Source: Nocardia sp. NBC_00416
Lineage (GTDB): Bacteria; Actinomycetota; Actinomycetes; Mycobacteriales; Mycobacteriaceae
Reading direction: 5' to 3'
DNA length: 64,000 nucleotides
Assembly: GCF_036032445.1 (NCBI RefSeq)
Contig: NZ_CP107932.1
Location: forward strand, 6,388,501-6,452,500
Numbering within the stretch: the stretch's first letter is position 1; every line of letters starts with the position of its first letter. Of the stretch, positions 7,886-16,134 are shown piece by piece. The notes under the pieces are model-generated. The model was given only the letters and a program-made list of their open reading frames with translations, was not told where the DNA came from and made no database searches. The position numbers and the translations under genes were made by a program.

Positions 7886-10800
7886 ATGGGTATCGAGATC
7901 CCGGGGGCCCTGCAGTGGACGGCGAAATATGTGGTGGGGGCCGGTGACTGGCCGGAGGGCGACGAGACCGCGATGCGGCGGGTGGAATCCGCCTGGACGC
8001 AGCTGGCCACCGACCTGCGGGATCTCGGCCCGGACGCCAACTACGCGATAGACCAGGTACTCGCGGCCATCGAGGGCGACACCGCGCAGGCCATCTCCGA
8101 CCGCTGGACCCAGCTCGGGCACGGTGCGGGCGCCTTCGACGGCCTGATCGCGCATATCGAGACACTCGCCGACGAAATCGGCGACGGCGCCGCCGATATC
8201 GAGCACACCAAGCTCGTGATCCTGGCCAGCCTGGCGATCTTCGCGGTCGAGATGGCGGTACTTCTCGCCGCGGCATCCACGGGAATCGGCGCTCCCGCGG
8301 CGGCGGCGGAAGCCGCCGTACTGCAAACCGCGACACGGGTCGCGGTGCGGACCGCGATCAAACAGCTGGTGCAGCGGATCCTGTCGAAAGCGGCGTTGAA
8401 AGCCGCCGCCCGCTCCGCGGTGCGCGGCGCATGGGCCGCTGCCCTGGAAGAAACGGGCCTGGACCTCGGCGTCAAAGCGCTACAGGTCGCGACGGGCCGG
8501 CGAGACGAGATCACCACCGAGGACCTGACGAGTGCGGGCAAAACCGCGCTGACCGCCGCGGCCACCGGTGCCGTCACCGGGGCGATGGGTCCCGACGGGA
8601 TCACGACGCGGAACGTCCCCGGCGGCCCCGAGGGCGGGAATCCGCTGGCCGACGCGGCGAAGGACGCGGCGAAGGAAACGGTCGCCGGTATCACGGGCGA
8701 GGTGGCGGGCGAGGCCACCGACGCCGCGCTCAACGACCGCGAGTTCAGTCTGGAAGAGGCGCTGTCGCCGGAGAACCTGACATCGTCGGCCGCCGCGGGG
8801 GTGCAGCGGGGGACCGAGACGCTGGGGGAGAACAGCGCCGGGGACAGCAGTTCCGGCAGCGAGAACAACGACAACGAGAACAACGACAACGAGAACGACA
8901 GCAGCGAGAACGACAGCAGCGAGAACAACACCGGCGGCGCAGACGAAAGCGCCCCCGGCGAACGGGACGCACCCAACCCCTCCGACAGCCAGGCCCCCGC
9001 TACCCGAACCGCGCAAACCGAGCCCGGGCCCGAACCGGACTCGGGTGACCGCGGCGACAATAGCCGGGAATCCCAGACCCCGCCCCAGAATCAGCCCCAG
9101 GGCCAGCCGCAGCAGCCGTCGCAACCGGAGAACCAGGCGCCGACACAGCAGTCCCCGAGCTCGGACAGCCCATCGCAGACTCCGTCCCAGGACTCGGGAC
9201 CGCAACCGTCGAGCCCGGATTCGAATTCCCCGGTGCAGCCGTCGACACAGGATTCCGGCCAACATTCCCCGAGTTCGGATACCGGGTCACCGTCGCAGAC
9301 ATCGACACAGGACCCGGGCCAACCGTCCAGCCCGGAGTCCGGTTTGCCGTCGCAGCCGTCGAGTCCGGAGTCCGGTTTGCCGTCGCAGCCGTCGAGTCCG
9401 GATTCGGGTGAGCAGGCGTCGACTCCGGACGCCGCCTCCCCGGTAACCACCACCGGCGGGCAGCCGCCCGCTTCCAGCCTGAACCTGCCTCCCGACGGTC
9501 CCACGCCATCGAACACCGATACCCCGGAAACCGCGGCCAGTTCAGGTCCTTCGCCGACCTCGGACACTGGTACGCCGGAAGCCGCGACCAGTTCAGGTCC
9601 TTCGCCGACCTCGGACACTGGTACGCCGGAAGCCGCGACCAGTTCAGGTCCCGCGCCGACCCCCGACACCGGAACTCCGCAGGCCTCGACCACCCCTGGC
9701 AACGCGACTGCGCCCGAAACCTCCACAGCACAGCCGCCGGGCACTCAGGGCACGCCCGACTCACCGACTCCGCAGCCGACGCCCCCTCCGGGCCCCACCG
9801 GGCAACCGACTCCCACGACCACCACGGGGGATACGACGACCTCGGGAGAGGCGACGACTACGGGCGAGGCGACCACAGCGTCGGCTCCCGCCACATCCCC
9901 GGTAGGCGGCCTCCCGCAACCCACAGCCCAACCCGCCACGACCGCGTCGCCGTCGAACCCCAACTCCGACACTGCCACCCCGGAAACCGCTTCCACCACC
10001 GCGGCCGCGGCCACCGCCACGCCCGCACCGCCCACCCTGGCGACACCCCTCACCCCTACCGTCACCCCGGCCGACACACCGCGCACCACCGGTCCAGCCG
10101 ACGCGGCAACGTCCGCCTCACCGTCCGGCGCGACCCCGGCGAGTAGTTCCCGGAACCCGTCCCGCCCCACCGACACCACGCGCCCTGCGGACACCACGCG
10201 CCCCTCCAACAGGACGCCCGAAGGCACATCCGGCGACAGCTCACCTCGGAACACTCGCCCGGCAACTCCGGACAACACCCCCGCCGCCCCGCGCGACAAC
10301 TACAACCTCTTCGACCCGGCAAATCACGCCCGTTTCCTGGTCGAGTTCTCCCGCCCGCCCATTCCGGCGCGGCCCACCACCGACACCACTCCGGACCGGA
10401 CGGCATCGACCCCGGACGAGGCTCGCCCACCGAACGCTCCACCGGCTACCCCCAGCCGAACCGACACCGCCAGTCGGAACGACACCGCCGCCACGGACCC
10501 CGCGCGCTCGGCGCATCCGAACCCGACGCCGCCCGCTCCGATCGATACCAACTCCGCTCACACCCGGCCGAATCAACCGCACTGGAACACGCCACGCCCC
10601 ACCGACCCCATCTGGAACTCTCCACACCAGCCACGAACTCGCCAGCACCAGAATCCAGCGACTGCGCAACCGGCCCCGCATACGCAGCAACCGGCCCCGC
10701 ATACGCAGCAGCCGAACCCCCACCTACAGCGGCCAGATTCGAATGTGCAGCGGCCGGATCCGCATACGCAGCGGCCGGATCCGCACATGCAGCGGCCGGA

Positions 10801-11893
10801 TCCGCATGGTCAGCGGCCGGATCCGAACAACCCGCTGCCCCCGCGCCGCACGGATCCAACGAATACTCTGCCCTCCCGTCCCGACCAGTCGAACGGTTCA
10901 GCACCCCAACGATCCCGTAATCCGCAACCGGGGCAGAATCCCCCGTCCCCGTCCCCGTCCCCGTCCCCGTCCCCGTCCCCGTCCCCGTCCCCGTCCCCGG
11001 GTCGGACCGATCCGGCGAATATCTCTCGGCCGCCCCACCCGCAGCAGCCGGATCCGCGCACTTTCCGCGCCCCGGAATCCCTTCCGCCACCTAGGCAGAG
11101 TCCTCCTCCGGCACCCACGGCTTGGGCGCCGACCAACCCGGATGCTCACCGGCCGGATCACCCCGACCGGCACTCCTTCGGGCAGCCCGCACGGGTGCAT
11201 CCGAGTCCATCGAATCCTCGTCGTCCGAGCCCGCTGCGCCGATTCGTTCAGTGGCTGGCTCCGGCGTCTCGCTCCTCCCGGCCGGAAACACCGGTCTCGG
11301 TGCAACCGAGGCCGCCCGTCGCTCACGGTCCGGCTGTCCCACCGGCGACCACTCGACCCGACAACGGGCAACCACCGATGGATGCGAGGATCCCCGACAG
11401 TCCATTCGGTTCAACGCCGCCGTTCCAGTCGACAGAGATGGCGCCGACCTATCGGGGAGAAAATACTCCAGGTAATACCGTCTGGCCCGGATCGTGCGTT
11501 GACTATCTAGACGAGTACCGTCGGAGTCTGGCGCGCATAACGATCAGGGACGGTCGATTGTACGATTCGAATGGAAATCTGTTCGACACCCGAAATGGGC
11601 ATTCCGCCTGGGGTGGTAGTGGTCGGGCGATCTTTGTCATGGACCAGAATGGAAACCTGTACGCGTCCACTTACCATGAACAAGGAAAGTTTCACCATTC
11701 GAGCTTTCTCGCCGGAGCCCCGGTTTCCGCGGCAGGGGAACTCGTGGTCACCAACGGCGAGCTCAGGCTGCTGACGGACTCGAGTGGTCATTACACGCCC
11801 TCACGCGCTTTCTCGTTGCAGGCCGTCAATCATCTGCGCAATCTCGGTGTGAATATTCGGCCGGATCAACTGAGCTTCGTAGCTCCCGCATAG
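7886..11893 (+). CDS. Giant CpnT-like ESX protein with toxin-like C-terminus
   Basis: A 1335-residue three-part protein. Residues 1-~110 (opening MGIEIPGALQWTAKYVVGAG, with DWPEGDETAM following) match the WXG100-like N-terminus of CpnT-type ESX substrates. Residues ~110-300 are Ala-rich amphipathic helices with a hydrophobic run (LVILASLAIFAVEMAVLLAA). Residues ~310-1190 are disordered, made of Pro, Ser, Thr, Gln and Asn repeats. The last 145 residues form a folded domain with AIFVMDQNGNLYAS, FHHSSFLAG (near 1269) and SGHYTPS. I know this last module from C-termini of polymorphic toxins and effectors but cannot assign an activity. The layout fits export by an ESX system with the tail delivered as an effector. 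The next gene carries a second copy of the tail domain. Confidence 0.75.
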   Translation: MGIEIPGALQWTAKYVVGAGDWPEGDETAMRRVESAWTQLATDLRDLGPDANYAIDQVLAAIEGDTAQAISDRWTQLGHGAGAFDGLIAHIETLADEIGDGAADIEHTKLVILASLAIFAVEMAVLLAAASTGIGAPAAAAEAAVLQTATRVAVRTAIKQLVQRILSKAALKAAARSAVRGAWAAALEETGLDLGVKALQVATGRRDEITTEDLTSAGKTALTAAATGAVTGAMGPDGITTRNVPGGPEGGNPLADAAKDAAKETVAGITGEVAGEATDAALNDREFSLEEALSPENLTSSAAAGVQRGTETLGENSAGDSSSGSENNDNENNDNENDSSENDSSENNTGGADESAPGERDAPNPSDSQAPATRTAQTEPGPEPDSGDRGDNSRESQTPPQNQPQGQPQQPSQPENQAPTQQSPSSDSPSQTPSQDSGPQPSSPDSNSPVQPSTQDSGQHSPSSDTGSPSQTSTQDPGQPSSPESGLPSQPSSPESGLPSQPSSPDSGEQASTPDAASPVTTTGGQPPASSLNLPPDGPTPSNTDTPETAASSGPSPTSDTGTPEAATSSGPSPTSDTGTPEAATSSGPAPTPDTGTPQASTTPGNATAPETSTAQPPGTQGTPDSPTPQPTPPPGPTGQPTPTTTTGDTTTSGEATTTGEATTASAPATSPVGGLPQPTAQPATTASPSNPNSDTATPETASTTAAAATATPAPPTLATPLTPTVTPADTPRTTGPADAATSASPSGATPASSSRNPSRPTDTTRPADTTRPSNRTPEGTSGDSSPRNTRPATPDNTPAAPRDNYNLFDPANHARFLVEFSRPPIPARPTTDTTPDRTASTPDEARPPNAPPATPSRTDTASRNDTAATDPARSAHPNPTPPAPIDTNSAHTRPNQPHWNTPRPTDPIWNSPHQPRTRQHQNPATAQPAPHTQQPAPHTQQPNPHLQRPDSNVQRPDPHTQRPDPHMQRPDPHGQRPDPNNPLPPRRTDPTNTLPSRPDQSNGSAPQRSRNPQPGQNPPSPSPSPSPSPSPSPSPSPGRTDPANISRPPHPQQPDPRTFRAPESLPPPRQSPPPAPTAWAPTNPDAHRPDHPDRHSFGQPARVHPSPSNPRRPSPLRRFVQWLAPASRSSRPETPVSVQPRPPVAHGPAVPPATTRPDNGQPPMDARIPDSPFGSTPPFQSTEMAPTYRGENTPGNTVWPGSCVDYLDEYRRSLARITIRDGRLYDSNGNLFDTRNGHSAWGGSGRAIFVMDQNGNLYASTYHEQGKFHHSSFLAGAPVSAAGELVVTNGELRLLTDSSGHYTPSRAFSLQAVNHLRNLGVNIRPDQLSFVAPA
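9332..9397 (+). repeat. 33-bp tandem repeat, two copies
   Basis: Two adjacent, essentially identical 33-bp units encode PESGLPSQPSS twice in the disordered linker. Neighbouring sequence holds decayed versions of the same unit, so the linker seems to have grown by repeat duplication. Coordinates are approximate by a base or two. Confidence 0.7.
9520..9670 (+). repeat. 51-bp tandem repeat, three copies
   Basis: Three in-frame units of about 51 bp encode variants of TPEAATSSGPSPTSDTG. The first two junctions are nearly identical at nucleotide level, which indicates recent expansion. Ends are approximate. Confidence 0.7.
10737..10830 (+). repeat. 21-bp tandem repeat encoding QRPDPHx
   Basis: Four to five in-frame 21-bp units (CAGCGGCCGGATCCGCAT with a variable last codon) encode QRPDPH followed by T, M or G. 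Looser QQPAPHT units lie just upstream. There are no spacers, so it is not a CRISPR array. Confidence 0.75.
10941..10999 (+). repeat. Hexanucleotide repeat (CCCCGT)9, encodes Ser-Pro run
   Basis: Nine perfect CCCCGT units followed by CCCCG encode an uninterrupted Ser-Pro repeat in the linker of the large protein. The 6-bp period keeps frame, so slippage would change linker length without inactivating the gene. Confidence 0.9.
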
Positions 11894-11908
11894 ATCATGG
11901 AGGATCGT

Positions 11909-13006
11909 ATGGCGTCGCTGTGGCCAGGGATGGTGAACACGATTGTCTACAGTGTCCAATTCGACGACCTCGGTGAGGTCACCCGAGACCGAATTGTTCG
12001 AGCGCTTCTCACCGAGCCGATCGATACACTCACTCCTGAGCAGGAGTTCGAAGCCCTATCCGAGGGGATAAGGAACAACTATCCGCTCCCGGATGTGGTC
12101 GAGACCAGATATCAGCCCTCCGAGATCAGGGATTTCATCGCCGCGGTGGTCGAACAGATGGATGCAGCGCGACCTTGGCCGGTTCTCCCGTATCTCCCTT
12201 TGCCTGCGGAGCAGCTTCGTGGATTTCTGGCTTCGGCGCGCCCGATTGCCCGGGTGCACCTGCCGTTCACCGAAGTCGAAACGGCAATGAAGAGAAACTT
12301 CAGGGGAAGCCCGGAATTCGGTGAATTTCTTCTCTTGCGTATGCATTCCGGTATCGATGCCGCTTTTTTCGCCAACTACTGGGACGACAGCAGCGACACC
12401 TTGCTCTCGGCCACCGCGGTACCTTTTTACGCTCATGACATCGTGGCGGAGTTGGTAGCCGGCTCCGGTCTGCGTTCGGAGGACTTCTCTTTGACGATTT
12501 GGCCCGAGCCTCCCGAATCCGGTTACCCCCCGTACGAAACCACCCCGCTACGAACCGAATTCCACGGCGAGCACCTGCCGGGCAACGCGCAGTGGGGCGG
12601 TACGTTCGTCAATTATCTGAGCCCGCAGGAGCGGGAGCCGTACCGTTTGTTCGCCAACAACGGCCTGCTCTACACCAGTGAGCAGCAGCCGTTGGATACC
12701 TCGTACGCGCGCACCCTGTGGACCCCGCAGGGCGGCCGGGCGATTTTCGTCATGGACGACCAGGGGCAGCTCTACGCGTCGCCTTATCACCTGCTCGGTG
12801 AGTTCCACCATTCCAGCTTCCTGGCCGGGAACCCGGTGGCGGGCGCCGGGGAGATCCGGGCTGTACAGGGAAGGGTCGAGCTCATATCCGATCACAGCAC
12901 GCACTACCAGCCGCCGCGCAGGTTCACTCGGCAGGTGATCGATAGCTTGGTCCGGCAGGGGATCGCGTTCGATGAGCGGGCTGTCGAATACCACTACCCC
13001 GCCTGA
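11909..13006 (+). CDS. Second protein with the FHHSSFLAG C-terminal domain
   Basis: A 365-residue protein. The ATG at 11909 is preferred over the one at 11897 because GGAGG lies 5 nt before it. The last ~150 residues are clearly homologous to the tail of the preceding giant protein: shared are PGNxxW, GRAIFVMDxxGxLYAS, FHHSSFLAG, a GAGE block and HYxP. In place of the ESX N-terminus and linker there is an unrelated ~200-residue N-terminal region (MASLWPGMVNTIVYSVQFD onward) that I do not recognise. There is no signal peptide. It follows the giant gene after 15 nt, so they form one operon. It could be an alternative toxin cassette, a decoy or a regulator of the tail domain. Confidence 0.65.
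   Translation: MASLWPGMVNTIVYSVQFDDLGEVTRDRIVRALLTEPIDTLTPEQEFEALSEGIRNNYPLPDVVETRYQPSEIRDFIAAVVEQMDAARPWPVLPYLPLPAEQLRGFLASARPIARVHLPFTEVETAMKRNFRGSPEFGEFLLLRMHSGIDAAFFANYWDDSSDTLLSATAVPFYAHDIVAELVAGSGLRSEDFSLTIWPEPPESGYPPYETTPLRTEFHGEHLPGNAQWGGTFVNYLSPQEREPYRLFANNGLLYTSEQQPLDTSYARTLWTPQGGRAIFVMDDQGQLYASPYHLLGEFHHSSFLAGNPVAGAGEIRAVQGRVELISDHSTHYQPPRRFTRQVIDSLVRQGIAFDERAVEYHYPA
12918..13006 (+). repeat. 89-bp direct repeat, copy 1
   Basis: This 89-bp segment, the last 29 codons and stop of the 365-residue gene, recurs without a mismatch at 13932-14020. Weak similarity (GCCG-GACGGGA) continues about 12 nt past the stop in both copies. Confidence 0.97.
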
Positions 13007-13041
13007 AGCCGTGACGGGAAGCTGACAACAGTGCCGAGACT

Positions 13042-13908
13042 ATGGACGGACAATCTATGAGTGGTCGAATTCCTCCGATGGGGTTTGGGGTAAGCCCTGG
13101 AACGCCGGGCTTCCAGCCTGCGAACTATGAAGGTTCCACGCTCCATCCAGTCGTCCATCTGCCGGTCGTACTGCGGGGCGAGTTCATGGGAGCCCTTTGG
13201 GGGGCGACGACGAGTCGATCGGCGGGGTTCGTTCGTCGGTTGAAATTCGATCCCGATGATCTGACGATCGATCCGTTCTCCGATCCATCCCTGCGGTGCT
13301 CGTTCGTGTGGGAGGACCGGTTGTCGCAGTCCTACGCGGAGAACCTGACCCCCTACCAGGCGGTGACTCGGTGGAGAGGCGCACCCGAGGATCCGATAGG
13401 CGGCTATATCCCCCCGGACGCGGTGGAAGCCGAAGTGCGGAGTCTGGCCGAACTGTACGAACTCACCAACCCGGGTGGACCGCCGCCGCCTGGTGTGATG
13501 ATCCAGGACGGCTTGTATCCCGACGGCACACCAGCCGATCGTTCGCAAGGGTGGGGGTCGCTGGGCGGCTATACCCGTCCCATGTACCCCACCTTCACGG
13601 ATGCAGCGGTTCGGTACGTCCCAGTTACCGCCGGGGGAGCCGTTCTCGGATATCTCTGGGCGTCCACGGCCGAAGACGCCGCCGCCTACCTGCCCAGCGA
13701 GCAAGCGGGCAAGCCCGGGCTCGTCGCGGCAGGGTGGTGGCGGGGAAGGCTCGGCGACTGGTACGAGAGTGAGCTGGCGCCCACGGCCGCGCTCGCCGCG
13801 TCTCGGCAGGTTCCGGAGAACGCGTTCGGTGGCGTCGTCACCGTCGACGCGCCCGAACACCAGGCGCCTTCGCTTGCGCACCTGATCGATGTGGCGCAGC
13901 GGAGGTAA
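13042..13908 (+). CDS. Hypothetical protein, possible partner of the toxin-like genes
   Basis: A 288-residue protein of no recognised family. Two stretches resemble each other: residues ~38-63 (VVHLPVVLRGEFMGALWGAT) and residues ~192-215 (VRYVPVTAGGAVLGYLWAST), each a strand, a Gly turn and a G-x-LW strand, suggesting an internal duplication. The centre is Pro- and Gly-rich. There is no signal peptide. The ATGs at 13042 and 13057 are both possible starts, and neither has a strong ribosome-binding site. It lies just after the second FHHSSFLAG gene and inside the 1-kb unit bounded by the 89-bp repeats, the usual place for an immunity gene in polymorphic toxin loci; that role is inferred only. 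Confidence 0.5.
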   Translation: MDGQSMSGRIPPMGFGVSPGTPGFQPANYEGSTLHPVVHLPVVLRGEFMGALWGATTSRSAGFVRRLKFDPDDLTIDPFSDPSLRCSFVWEDRLSQSYAENLTPYQAVTRWRGAPEDPIGGYIPPDAVEAEVRSLAELYELTNPGGPPPPGVMIQDGLYPDGTPADRSQGWGSLGGYTRPMYPTFTDAAVRYVPVTAGGAVLGYLWASTAEDAAAYLPSEQAGKPGLVAAGWWRGRLGDWYESELAPTAALAASRQVPENAFGGVVTVDAPEHQAPSLAHLIDVAQRR

Positions 13909-13931
13909 CACCGCCTTTTGCTAGCCACTGT

Positions 13932-14020
13932 GCAGGTTCACTCGGCAGGTGATCGATAGCTTGGTCCGGCAGGGGATCGCGTTCGATGAGCGGGCTGTCG
14001 AATACCACTACCCCGCCTGA
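13932..14020 (+). pseudogene. 89-bp duplicated gene 3' end, direct repeat copy 2
   Basis: A perfect copy of the last 89 bp of the 365-residue gene, including its stop codon, but with no start or upstream coding sequence. It is a gene remnant left by duplication or recombination. The repeat-to-repeat distance is 1014 bp and encloses the 288-residue gene. Confidence 0.92.
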
Positions 14021-14120
14021 CGCCGCGACGGGACACTGATACGCGTAGAAGGCCGTGGGCTACCGACTGTCTCGGATACGCTGCGGCCCTGAGATATTCG
14101 ACAGACGAAAGGCAGTGATT

Positions 14121-14345
14121 ATGATCCGCAAGGTCCTGCTGGCGGTCAGCGCCGGAATTCTGATCAGCACACCCGTGACGGCGTCGGCCGATGTCGCGGT
14201 ACCGGAAGCCGAGGCCGGCCCTGCCGCGCAGGAGGTGGCGATCAGTACCGGGTCGGCGGTGGGGGATGCCGTCATCAACGGGCTCATTCTCGCGATCTTC
14301 GGGCCGAACGATCCGTCGACGTGCAAGTTTCCCTACTGCTTCTGA
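14121..14345 (+). CDS. Small secreted protein with C-terminal Cys pair
   Basis: A 74-residue predicted secreted protein. The ATG at 14121 is preferred because a GAAAGG site precedes it and it opens a good signal peptide: MIRK, a hydrophobic core, and an ASA cleavage site near residue 23. The mature part is ~50 residues, starts DVAVPEAEAG, has a hydrophobic centre (VINGLILAIFG) and ends PSTCKFPYCF with two cysteines four residues apart. Similar tiny secreted proteins of unknown role are common in Nocardia. It lies downstream of the duplicated locus but has its own spacing, so a link is unproven. Confidence 0.6.
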   Translation: MIRKVLLAVSAGILISTPVTASADVAVPEAEAGPAAQEVAISTGSAVGDAVINGLILAIFGPNDPSTCKFPYCF

Positions 14346-14444
14346 CGACGCGCTGTCCGGGCACGGTGAGCGGTTCGCCGCCGTACCGGGCCGTGGCCGA
14401 GCGGCCGGGCCTGTTCCCGGGTGACCTGCCCGTCCGTTAGATTG

Positions 14445-14475
14445 GCCAACCGGGCGGCCGCGCCGCCCGGTTGGC
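14445..14475. terminator. Perfect GC-rich hairpin upstream of the SDR gene
   Basis: A perfect 14-bp stem (GCCAACCGGGCGGC and its complement) with a 3-nt CGC loop ends 25 nt before the SDR start. It may terminate transcription coming from the 14121 gene, or it may act in the leader of the SDR transcript. No T tract follows. Confidence 0.6.
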
Positions 14476-14500
14476 AGGACCGTCGAGGGTTAGGGATCGT

Positions 14501-15304
14501 ATGACGAAGACCGCGCTGGTGACCGGGGCATCGTCGGGGATCGGGCGGGCGACCGCCGCACTGCTGGTCGACCGCGGGTATCGGGTGATCGGGACCAGCC
14601 GGAACCCGGAGACGATCGCGGAGTCGGCGCGAGTGGCGGGGGTCGAGTATCGCGCGCTGGATCTCACCGATCCGGCCGGTATCGAGCGGTTCGGGGCGGA
14701 ATCGGGGCCGGTGGATGTGCTGGTCAACAATGCGGGGGAGAGCCAGTCGGGGCCGCTCGAGGAGTTGCCGCTCGAGGCGATCGGCCGACTGTTCCAGTTG
14801 AACGTGTTCGGTGCGGTGCGGCTGTCGCAGCTCGTGCTGCCGGGGATGCGGGAACGCGGGTACGGGCGGATCATCATGGTCGGATCGATGCTGGCGAGCT
14901 TCCCGCTGGCCTATCGGTCCTCGTATGTGGCGGCGAAGGCGGCGATCAAGGGGTTCGCGGACGCCGCGCGGCTGGAGACGGCGCCGTTCGGGGTGTGGAT
15001 CAGCACGGTGGAGCCCGGGTCCATCGCGACCGGGATCGGGGAGCGGCGCACCGAGTACATCGCCGAGGATTCGGTGTACGCGGCGGATTTCCGGACCATG
15101 CTCACGCATCTGGACAGCAATGAGCGGTCCGGGATATCGGCGGCGCAGGTCGCCGAAACCATCCTGCGCGCCATCGAAGCGGATAATCCGAAACCGCTGT
15201 ACGCCAGGGGCAGTCGCGCGCCGATCGTGTTCCTGCTGCGTCGCCTGCTGCCGGCGGCGGTGATCGAGAAGGTCGTGGCCGGGATGCACGGACTGAAACG
15301 TTGA
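14501..15304 (+). CDS. Short-chain dehydrogenase/reductase (SDR)
   Basis: A 267-residue classical SDR, an NAD(P)(H)-dependent oxidoreductase. The nucleotide-binding motif TGASSGIG is at residues ~8-15, the structural VNNAG at ~80, the catalytic Ser in GSMLAS near ~130, and the YxxxK pair in SSYVAAK at ~145-150. The ATG at 14501 has AGGGAT upstream and places the Rossmann motif at the normal distance. Its stop overlaps the TTG start of the DUF72 gene, so the two are coupled. The substrate is unknown; the extended C-terminus after residue 200 resembles those of retinol-dehydrogenase-like SDRs. Confidence 0.9.
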   Translation: MTKTALVTGASSGIGRATAALLVDRGYRVIGTSRNPETIAESARVAGVEYRALDLTDPAGIERFGAESGPVDVLVNNAGESQSGPLEELPLEAIGRLFQLNVFGAVRLSQLVLPGMRERGYGRIIMVGSMLASFPLAYRSSYVAAKAAIKGFADAARLETAPFGVWISTVEPGSIATGIGERRTEYIAEDSVYAADFRTMLTHLDSNERSGISAAQVAETILRAIEADNPKPLYARGSRAPIVFLLRRLLPAAVIEKVVAGMHGLKR

Positions 15305-16134
15305 GCCTTCGGCTCCACGTCGGTTGCGCCATGTGGACACACACCGCATGGCCGGTCACCGGGGACAAACTGCGCGGTTACGCGCACTGGTGCAACGCGG
15401 TCGAAGGGAACACCACGTTCTACGCGGTCCCGGCGCGGCGGACGGTCGAGACATGGGCGGCGCAGACCGATCCGGATTTCCGGTTCGTGATCAAAGTGCC
15501 CAAGACGATCACGCACGAGCGGCGGTTGGCGGGGGCGGACCAGGAGCTGAACGCTTTTCTCGACATCATGGAGCCGTTGGGGCCCCGGATGCACGCGCTG
15601 TGGATCCAGCTGCCCGCGTCGTTCGGCCCGAACGACCTCGGCGCCCTGGCGGGTTTCGTCCGGGCCGTACCGGAAGACCTGCGGGTGGCGGTCGAGGTGC
15701 GCCATCCCGCCTTCTTCACCGATGAACACACCGCCGCGCACCTGGAAGGCGGGCTGGCCCGGATGGGGGTGGAATGGGTTCCGTTCGACACCACCACATT
15801 GTTCGCCGCCCCGGCTTCGAGCCCGGCCGAACTCGAAGCCCGGTCCAAGAAGCCGCGGCTGCCGCGCCGGATGCGTGCGCTCACCGATCGGCCGATCGTC
15901 CGCTACCACGGCCGCGACGACCCGGCGGCGACGGTGGCGGGGTGGGCGCCCTGGGTCGAGCAGACCGTGGACTGGTTGCGTGAGGGGCGGTCGCCGACTG
16001 TCTTCCTGCACACCCCGGACAACGCGTCGTCACGGGATCTGGCCCGCAGTTTCCACGACGAGGTCCGCGAACTCGTACCGGATCTCGACCCGCTCCCGGA
16101 CCCGGCCGAAGCGGAACCGATGACCCTGTTCTGA
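15301..16134 (+). CDS. DUF72 family protein (YecE-like)
   Basis: A 277-residue protein of the DUF72/YecE family, a TIM-barrel-like fold of unknown activity. Family marks are visible: VGCAMWTH at the start, VEGNTTFYAVP near residue 35, FRFVIKVPKTITHERRL near ~60, LGPRMHALWIQLPASF near ~95, and VAVEVRHPAFF near ~130. It begins with TTG, overlapping the SDR stop (TTGA), with no ATG in a better place. The joint operon suggests a shared redox or repair role, but neither protein's substrate is known. Confidence 0.88.
   Translation: MSLRLHVGCAMWTHTAWPVTGDKLRGYAHWCNAVEGNTTFYAVPARRTVETWAAQTDPDFRFVIKVPKTITHERRLAGADQELNAFLDIMEPLGPRMHALWIQLPASFGPNDLGALAGFVRAVPEDLRVAVEVRHPAFFTDEHTAAHLEGGLARMGVEWVPFDTTTLFAAPASSPAELEARSKKPRLPRRMRALTDRPIVRYHGRDDPAATVAGWAPWVEQTVDWLREGRSPTVFLHTPDNASSRDLARSFHDEVRELVPDLDPLPDPAEAEPMTLF

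Noticed and set aside
7624..7947. 107-codon plus-strand frame before the giant gene, considered as a WXG100 partner
   Set aside because: It contains no WxG motif or helical hairpin, is Arg/His/Gly-rich and runs out of frame into the giant gene.
10670..11000. Repeat array resembling CRISPR
   Set aside because: The units are contiguous, in-frame coding repeats of 6 and 21 bp with no unique spacers and no cas genes.
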